Origin: Planctomycetota bacterium
Lineage (GTDB): Bacteria; Planctomycetota; J058; JARGOJ01
Reading direction: 5' to 3'
DNA length: 14,863 nt
NCBI GenBank assembly: GCA_029210225.1
Contig: JARGOJ010000095.1
Location: 261 to 15,123 of the forward strand
A program made the translations under genes and the position numbers. The notes under the pieces are model-generated. The model made no database searches. It worked only from the letters and a program-made list of their open reading frames with translations, and had not been told where the DNA came from. Positions 5,712-14,700 of the stretch are shown piece after piece. Each line of letters begins with the position of its first letter. Position 1 is the first letter of the stretch.

Positions 5712-8700
5712 ATGGTCGTGACTTCCATGTCGCGCGTGCGTACGCGCATTTTGATAACCGGTCTCGCCCTACTCCTAACTAGCCTGACAGCCTGCGACTC
5801 GGATAGCTCCGGTCGTGGTCGGAATAATGGCATCCCTTCGGACCCAGTACGGGTTCAGGGAACAGTTCAGGCGGGGCCAGCACAAGGGGTGACGGTTGTT
5901 GCTTTTGCAGTCGACAGTTCGGGGAATAAGGCTCAGACTCTGGGCCAATCCGCGACGGACGCAAACGGCAGCTTCCAGATCGTTTTCAATAACAACTCTT
6001 CGAGTGGTGGATACTCTGGAGTCGTTCTCTTGGAAGCGACAGGGGGAACTTACACCGACGAAGCGCGGCAAAGTACGGTCACCCTGGGAGCTGTGTTTAA
6101 GGCGGTCATCGATAATTCGACGCCCCCTGCGAACGCGTCATTCCCGACACCGACCACCGCAAGCGTGACCATCCTTTCAACGCTTGCCGCGGAGCAAGCG
6201 CAGTTAGGAACGGGAGGGTTAACTCAGGCCAACGTGCTCGCCGCAAACGCAAGCATTAACAGCCTTTACAACAACGCCTTCGATGTTCTAAGCACGCCCC
6301 TTAGCAACCCGAACGACGCGGCTGGAGGATCGAACCTACCTGTTGAGACGGGAGACTTCACCGTTGCCCTCGCTGGTTTCTCCCGCCTTGCTCTCGATTT
6401 GGGACTCACCCCCGACCAGCTCTTCAACGCCCTCAAAGCCGACATTGCCGACGGTCGCCTCGATGGTCGTTCCCCAAACAATACAAGCACCCTCGTGGAT
6501 GACTCAGTGATCACACGCTTGGCCCGCGCAACCGCAGCTTATGTTGCTTCCAACGCCAACGTTCGGGGACTCAGCATCCAAGATGCCACTCTCGCCACCC
6601 TGGCCGCCTCTGACGGAAACATCTCGCGCAACAACGTTCCTGGCCTTGATAATGTTGGGCCAAAAGTCATCGAGCACTTCCCACTGCCTGGCAGCACCAA
6701 CGCCTTCTCGAACTCGAAGATCTTTATCCGAGTCAACGAAGAGCTCGATCCGAGCACCGTCACAAGTAGCAATGTCACCGTTCGCAACAGCACAGGAACA
6801 ATCCCAGGCGCCATTTCATACAATTCAGCGAGCCAATCCATCGTCTTCACTCCAACAACGATCTTGCCGACAAATAGCACTATCACTATTAATACAACGA
6901 CAAACGTCCAAGACCTCGCTGGAAACCCACTCCAAACAAGTGACAACTTCACCTTCACAACCGGCCTCCTCGCCCAGGGCGGCATCGGTTTTGCCACGAA
7001 TGTCACCGCTGTTCCACCAGCGAACACCGGCGCCGATATCAATCAAGTCATTGCGCTAAGCTTTGACCGCCCCCTCGATCTCGGTTCACTGCTCAGCTCT
7101 GGCAACGTGACCCTGATGAACGGCACCGACGCGGTCAGCTTCTCGATTGGCTACAACCTCGCCACAAACACCGTGATTCTGGCCCCAACCGTCCCCCTGC
7201 CCAACTCAACCACCATCACTGTGGGCCTCTCCGGTTCGCTCCTAGATGCCTTCGGCAACCTCTTATCAACCGCCTTTAGCCAGTCATTCACAACCAACGC
7301 AGCGAACGTCGCCGACTCAGGCGCCCCCACGGTCCTCGCTGTCGACCCTGTCGCTGGAAGCAACCTCGCGCAAGGCTCAAGCCGGATCACCGTGAACTTT
7401 AGCGAAGCCGTCGACCCGGCCAGTGTCATTGCAAACACACAGCTTCGCCTTGGAACCAACCTCGTCTCAGTGACGAAGCGCTTCTTCTCTCAAACCAGCT
7501 CCTTGGTCCTGATCCCAGACGCGCCACTCAGCGCCGGACAAAGCTACGCCTTAACCGTCGGCACCAACGTCTTAGACCTCGCCGGTAACAGCATGGTCAC
7601 TCCTTTCACATCAAGCTTTACCGTCGCCGCTTCCGCCTTGACCATCACAACCACAACGCTTCCCACCGCTGTCGTCAATCAAGTTTACTCACAACAGATT
7701 CAAACGATTGGTGGCAACGGAGCCATTACTTTCACAGCGACAGGAACCTTGCCCACAGGCTTGAGCCTGAGCCCTGCCGGCGTGATCAGCGGCACCCCAA
7801 GCATCCCTGGAATTGTGCTCGTCACGATCACCGCGACGGACTCTTCAACCCCGACTCCTCAAACAGCCAGCCAGGCCTTGAGCGTCCGCGTCGACGCCAA
7901 CGTGCCCGTGCCAACCGTCTCCTTCAATCAGCTCAGCAGCGCGACCAACGACGAAGCGACTCAAAACTTCCTCGTACAGATCCGCCTCGACACCCCCAGC
8001 ACCCTCTCTAGTCCCGTCACTGCTGACGTCACAGTCGTCGGTGGCAGCGCCACAAACGGCACCGATTACCTGCAAATCAACACCATCCCCATCTCATTCC
8101 CTGTGGGAACAACAAGCGGCACCCTTGTCACTGTTGGAATCGGAGTTCAGCAAGACGCCCTCGCCGAGGGTGACGAGACCATTCAACTCTTGCTCAGCAA
8201 CGTTCAAGGAAGCGGCGCGATCCTCGGCGGAAGCGCCAATCACACCGTCACGATCACCGATGACGATCCAAACCCAACCGTCTCACTCAGCAGCGCAAAT
8301 ATCCTGTCTCTTACAGAAGGCGCCAGCGGCAGCATCGCCGCGGTCTTGAGTAACCCAAGCGCCCAAAGCATCACCGTGCCCTTCACCATTGGAGGCAGCG
8401 CCAGCTCAAGCACCGATCACAACCTCGTCTCAGGGAACTTTGTCTTCCCCGCAGGACAAAGCACCGCCACAGTGTCCTTCCAAACAACCGGAGACCTTCT
8501 CGACGAAGACGACATTGAGACAATCACTGTCACCCTCGGAACACCCAGCACTGGCGCGACACTCGGAACACCAAGCAGCCAGACAATCAATATCAATGAC
8601 GATGACGATCTCGCCATTGCCTCCGTTGACAGTCTGACTAACATCGACGAAGGCAGCGGCACCGCCACCTTCACCGTCTCCCTCAATACTCCTCACGGAC

Positions 8701-11700
8701 GAAGCAGCTCTGTCAGTGTTGACGCAAGCACCGCCCCAGGCACCGCGCTCTCAGGCACAGACTTTAGCTCAAACACCGGAACGCTCTCCTTCGCCGCCGG
8801 CGAGACAACAAAAAGCTTCATGGTGACCATCACCGACGACACCTTGGACGAAGATCCCGAGAGCTTCACCGTTGTCCTTGGCAACGCAAACCTCGTGACC
8901 ATTTCAAGCTCCGCCGGAACAGGTGTTGGAACCATCATTGACAATGACAATCCAGCAAACGTGTCCTTCGCCATGGCCACCCAGAGCATTTCAGAAGACG
9001 TCGGCTCTGTGACCCTGACCGTCTCCCTCGATAACACAAACGGCAGCGGCAAGGCCATCACCGTCCCCTTCAGCGTGACCGGCACCGCCATGAACCCTGC
9101 CGATCACGACCTCGCCAGCGGTCAGTTCCCAACGATCGCCGCCACCAGCATTCCCCCAGGGCAAAACAGCGCCACGGTCAGCTTCAACGTTGTCGACGAC
9201 AACATCTCTGAGTTGACCGAGACCATTATTGTCAGCCTTGGCACCCCAACAAACGCAGGCCTCGGAGCCAACCCTGTCCTGACAATCAGCCTCAACGACA
9301 ACGAAGCCACCCCCACCGCCGACTTGGACGTCCTCCTCGGAGCCAACGTTCAAAACCCCAACGTGGCCAATGGCAATCGCATCGAGCTTGACGAAAACGC
9401 CGGCATGGTGACCCTCCGCGCCAGCCTCAGTAATCCTAGCTCACAAGATGTCACTGGGTCCTTCACATTGGGCGCCGGTTCAAGCACCAGTCAACCTCCC
9501 GAAGTCACCGACCTTGATACTCCAGGAACACGAGTTCGCCTCTATATCGGTCAGAACAACGGCAGCGGAACCGTCGAAGCCTACACCGCTTTCAACGGCG
9601 CGCCATTCACAACCGAGCTGCAGAACACCGTCGCTCCTGGGAACAATCAGAACGTCACTTTAGACACCCTCGGCAACCTCTATCACACTGGCAACACGCC
9701 TCCAAGCATCCGCGTCATTACCGACGTCGCAAACCGCCCCGCGAACGATCCCTTCGATCCTAATCAGGGCGACCGAATCATTGTCGGCGCCGCGACAACC
9801 TTAGTTGGTCCTCGCGGTATCGACGTGGACACCCGTCGCGAGCGTATGCTGATCGCCGACTTCAACGGCACGAAGCTCGTCGTCTTCGATCTCAACGCCA
9901 ACGGAAACGTCGCGCCCCTTGGGTCGACAGACTTAAGCGTGATCACCGGAGTCACAGGAAAGCCTTGGGACCTCGACTACGAGTCTCAAGACGACCTGCT
10001 CTTTATCGCCATGACCGACGGAAACGTCTTGGTTTACGAGAACTACCTCGGCAGCGGCAGCTTCGGTAGCGCCGGTCCAACACGGATCTTCGCCCCCACC
10101 GACGGCACCACCCCAGGAAACAATATCCACGGAATCATCTTCAACCGTGATCGCAACGAGCTTTACCTCTCCGACGTTGGGGCTGCCACTCAAAGCACAG
10201 CTCCAGGCTTCGATACAGACGGCCGTATTTTTGTGATTCAAAACGCCAACACAGTCGGCGGTGGCGCGGGCACAACCGTGACAGCCACAATCACTATTAA
10301 TACAGGCGCCAATGTTCGCCTTGGAAACCCTGTCGATATCAGCTTTGACGGCGGCAACCTCTACGTTGTCGAGAAGACCAATAGCAGCACCGTTCCTGCT
10401 GACACCAATAAGATTCTTATCTACGGCGGCTTCCAAGCCACTGTCGACGCCGGTGTCTCTGGAGACATTGCTCCCACCGCGACCATTGTTCTCCCTGCCA
10501 CCGCTGCTCCTGAGTCGTCAACGATCGATCCAGGACAACGCCTCGATCACAACTTCTCCACTCGAAGCTTCACGATCCCCGCTGGTCAACTAACCGCCAC
10601 GACAAGCTTCCGCATATCAGAAGACACCCGGGACGAAGAGAACGAGAGCATCGACCTCAGCCTCACAATGCTCAACAACGCGAACGCTGGAGCAAACGCC
10701 GCTCGCTCGATTCAAGTTCAAGACAACGACGTCCAGCCCACGATCAATATCAACTCGATCACAAACTCAGAGGGAAGCAACGCTATCCTCACGGTCAGCC
10801 TCACCGCTGCCCCTGGGCGCCCTGTCACCATCAACTTCTCTACTTTGGACGGCACTGCAGTCTCCGTCGCGAATCCTCCCTTCCCCGAGGACTTCACCGC
10901 CATTCCAACCACGACCTTGACCTTGAATGAAGGCGAGAGCTTCAAGACCATCACCGTCATGATCAATGACGACGCGAACAACGAAGCCCCTGAAGACTTC
11001 ACCGTCAACCTTTCAAACAACCCAGTCAACGCACTCCCAGGAATGCTCGTCGGAACCGTTACGATTGCTGACAACGACGCCTTGCCAGTGATTGATATCG
11101 CCGCAATGGGACCCACAACCGTCGATGAGAACGTCGGGCAGATCACCTTCAACGTGACCCTCAACGCTCAAAGCGGCCAGACCGTCACAGCGAACGTCCT
11201 GGTAGCCGGAGTCAGCAATACTTTTGGAGCTGGCGACTTCACCTTCGCTCCAAACCCAAGCACGGTCACCTTCGCCCCAGGGGAGACAAGCAAGTCTGTC
11301 ACAGTCACCATCAACGACGACCTGCTTAATGAGGTCAACGAGCAATTCACCGCCTCTCTAGTGAATATCAGCGCGACCGCTGCTCCTGGCACAACAAGCA
11401 ACACTATTACAATCACCGACAATGACAGCTTCACCGTCACCGTCGACAGTCCTTCAGCAGGAACTGAGGGAGGCGCCGACGCGAGCTTCACAGTGACATT
11501 GAGCCGCGAAAGCGAGCAAACCCTCACTTTGGATGTGGCCAGCATTGGCGCGGGAACGGACCCAGCGGAAGCCGGCGACTTTAACAGCCCCACCAGCCTC
11601 ACCTTCAGCCCTGGCACAACAAGCCGGACCCTGACTCTCGCTGTCACAGACGATATGGTCAACGAAGCCACCGAGACCGTTCAAAGCACACTCAGCTTTG

Positions 11701-14700
11701 CTCAGACCCCGAACGGCTTTGATATGGCCGGTAGCACACTGGTCAACTCTGTGGATATCAACGACAACGACGAGCTGACCGTGACTTTGACAACCGGAAC
11801 CGCAGGGGCTGAGCCCTCTACAGACGCCACTTTTACCGCGACCCTCAACCGTCAAAGTGAGCAAACCCCCATCACTTTCGATATCACAACCGGAGCCAAC
11901 ACCGCCGATCCTACGGAAGCCGGAGACATCACAGCTCCTGCAAGCGTCACTTTCAGCGGCATGAGCACAAGCGAAACAGTGACCGTGACCGTCAACGACG
12001 ATATGGTCAACGAAGCCACCGAAGGCTTCTCCCTGACTTTGGCTTTGAACGGCACGGTCAACTTGTTTAGCCCAAGCAATAGCACCCTCTCGGCAAATAA
12101 CACCGTGGCTGACGACGACACCGTCACTGTCACCCTCGCCAACACTGTTCCCGGTATGGAGCCGTCAACGAACTTGACCTACTCCGCCACATTGAGCCGC
12201 GCAAGCGAGCAGACACTTAACTTCAATATCGCCGCCGTGGGCAGCGGAACAGATCCTGCGGAGAGCACCGACTTCACCGTTGGCACCGCGAGCATCAGCT
12301 TCGCCCCAGGAACAACGACTCAAAGCTTCGATATCACTGTCAACGACGACGGCAACAACGAAGCGATTGAGGGCCTGACAACGAGCCTAACCCTGACCAA
12401 CACCGTCAATGGTTTTGACACTCAGGGCAGCACCCTCTCAGCTATGGCCGTGATCAACGACGACGACGTCGCTGTGATCTCCATTACTGCGCAGCCCACA
12501 ACAGCGAGCGCCATTGAGAACTCCAATACGATTCAACTCTTCGACGTCGCCATTTCGGTTCCAACAGAGCAATCTCTAACCGTCGACTTCGTCGGTGAAG
12601 CCGGAACACCTGTCGGAGCCACCCTCGGAGCAGACTTCCAGCTCCCAACGGGAACGCAGCTCACCTTCCCAGGAAGCTCAGCGACACCATTTAGCACAAC
12701 TCAAAGCATTAGTATCACTGTCCTCGAAGACCTCATTAACGAGGCCAACGAGGTCTACAACATTCGCCTGGTCAACCTCGCCGGTGCTATCAACGGCGTC
12801 AGCCTCGCGACCACCCCCTTCTCCTCGGCCACCATCCTCGACGATGATCCTGTTAGCGTTCTCTTGAGCACGACGACAAACGGTATGGAGAACAGCGCTG
12901 GTACAGCGAGCGACGTGACTTTCACCGCGACCTTGAGTCGCCAGAGCGAGCAGACGATTAACTTCGACGTCACCGCCATGGGCAGCGGCGTCGACGTTGC
13001 TGAGGCCACAGACTTCACTCTGGCCACAAGCACGATCAGCTTTGCGCCGCTCTCGCTGACTCAAAACATCACCGTCACCGTCAATGAAGACGCGATCAAC
13101 GAAGCCAACGAAGGCCTCACTTCAGCAATTGCCCTCAGCAACGTTGTGAATGGCTTCGATACCCAAGGCAGCACCCTCACAAGCGACGCGATCATTAACG
13201 ACGACGACGACGTGACCATTAGCATCATGACGAACACGGGTCCTTTCCCCGAAGGAAACGTCGGCGACACGAACATGGTCCTCTTCACGGTCAGCATCAG
13301 CGGTGACAGTGAACAAGCGCCCATGGTCAACTTCGCCACAGGCACAACGACAACCGCCGCGACCGACACGGGCGATGCGATCTCCGACACGGACTTCACA
13401 AGCCAAACCGGATCCCTCACCCTCAACCTCGCCGCCACGACACGAACGATCACTGTTGATCTTCTCGAAGACAACGACGCCGAGCAGAATGAGAACTTCC
13501 TCACGGCCTTGACGCTCAATACTACAGCTCGGGGCGTGACCCTTGGCAACGCTTCTGCGACCGCGACGATCACCGACGACGACAACGCCGACATTGCTTT
13601 TGGAGCCTCAGCTCCTGTGCTCGAAGGCGCAACGATCCCGGTTCAAGTCAACCTCAGCGGTCCTAAGAGTCAAGCCGTCACCGTGGATCTTCGCGACACC
13701 CTCGCGGGAACCGCCACGAACGGGGTCGATTCCACAGAAGAGAACCGCCTCTTCCCTTACACACCTGTCGCCCTCTACGTTGTTCGGAATAATGGAGGAG
13801 CCACGGGAGTCGATCGATTGGGCACGGACCTGCGCTTGCAAGCCACTTATGATATTGGCGCGAACGAAGGAGCGGTCCTCGACACTGACGGAACCCTTTA
13901 TGTTTGTAGTGACGCGAACGGCGTCGCCAGCATTCGCTCATTCAATAAGATCGCCGGACGTGCGCCGTCTGCGGCCTTCGATCCGAACCAAGACGACATC
14001 GTCCTCGGGGCCATGACCACCTTGACGAACCCCAAGGGAATCGACCTCGACACCAACAGAAACCTTGTCTTCGCCGCTGATAATGGCGCCAGCGAGATCA
14101 AGGTATTCCGCCTCAACGATAGCGGCGACGTGACTCCTCAGGGAACAACAGCTTTGAGCGAGCGTCCTTGGGATATTGATTACAACTCCGCGACAGACCA
14201 GCTCTTCGTGGTCACGACTTCTGGAAACGTCTTTGTCTTTGACAACTACGTCGCTGGCAACTTCGCTCCAAGCGGCACACCAACGACAGTCATTACACCG
14301 GCTGACGGCGGCGTGAAAGACTCGATCAACCTTCACGGTATCGCTTTTGACAGCGCCAATGATCGCTTGATCCTCTCCGACGTCGGTATCCCTGCGGATG
14401 CCACAGACGGCGCGATCTTTGTGATTAATAACGTCAGCGCTGCTTCCGGCCTCGTCGAATACGACGTGAAGGTCTCCGGAGCCAACACCATGCTTGGTAA
14501 TCCTGTCGACCTGGCCTTTGACGGAACGAACATTTATATCGCAGAGAAGTCGAACAACTTCGTTGGCGTCTTCGCCCTGGCCTCTCTCACCGGTGGCCAC
14601 ACGAATAACGACGTGGCTCCAGACGCACAGACAGCGGCGACCCGCCCTGAGTCTGTCACTTTAGACCGAGGCGTCCGTCGCGACCACAACCTGACTGAAG

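Noticed and set aside
9489..10541. Possibility that the propeller segment is a misassembly or a separately inserted gene
   Set aside because: The frame is unbroken on both sides, the codon style is the same, and a homologous segment sits at the same site in another Calx-beta domain.
10718..13594. Several long minus-strand open frames opposite the giant gene (such as 11168-11671 and 13061-13594)
   Set aside because: They are artefacts of the strong C/G third-base preference and Thr/Val/Ser-rich content of the plus-strand Calx-beta array; their products are low-complexity and unlike any known protein.
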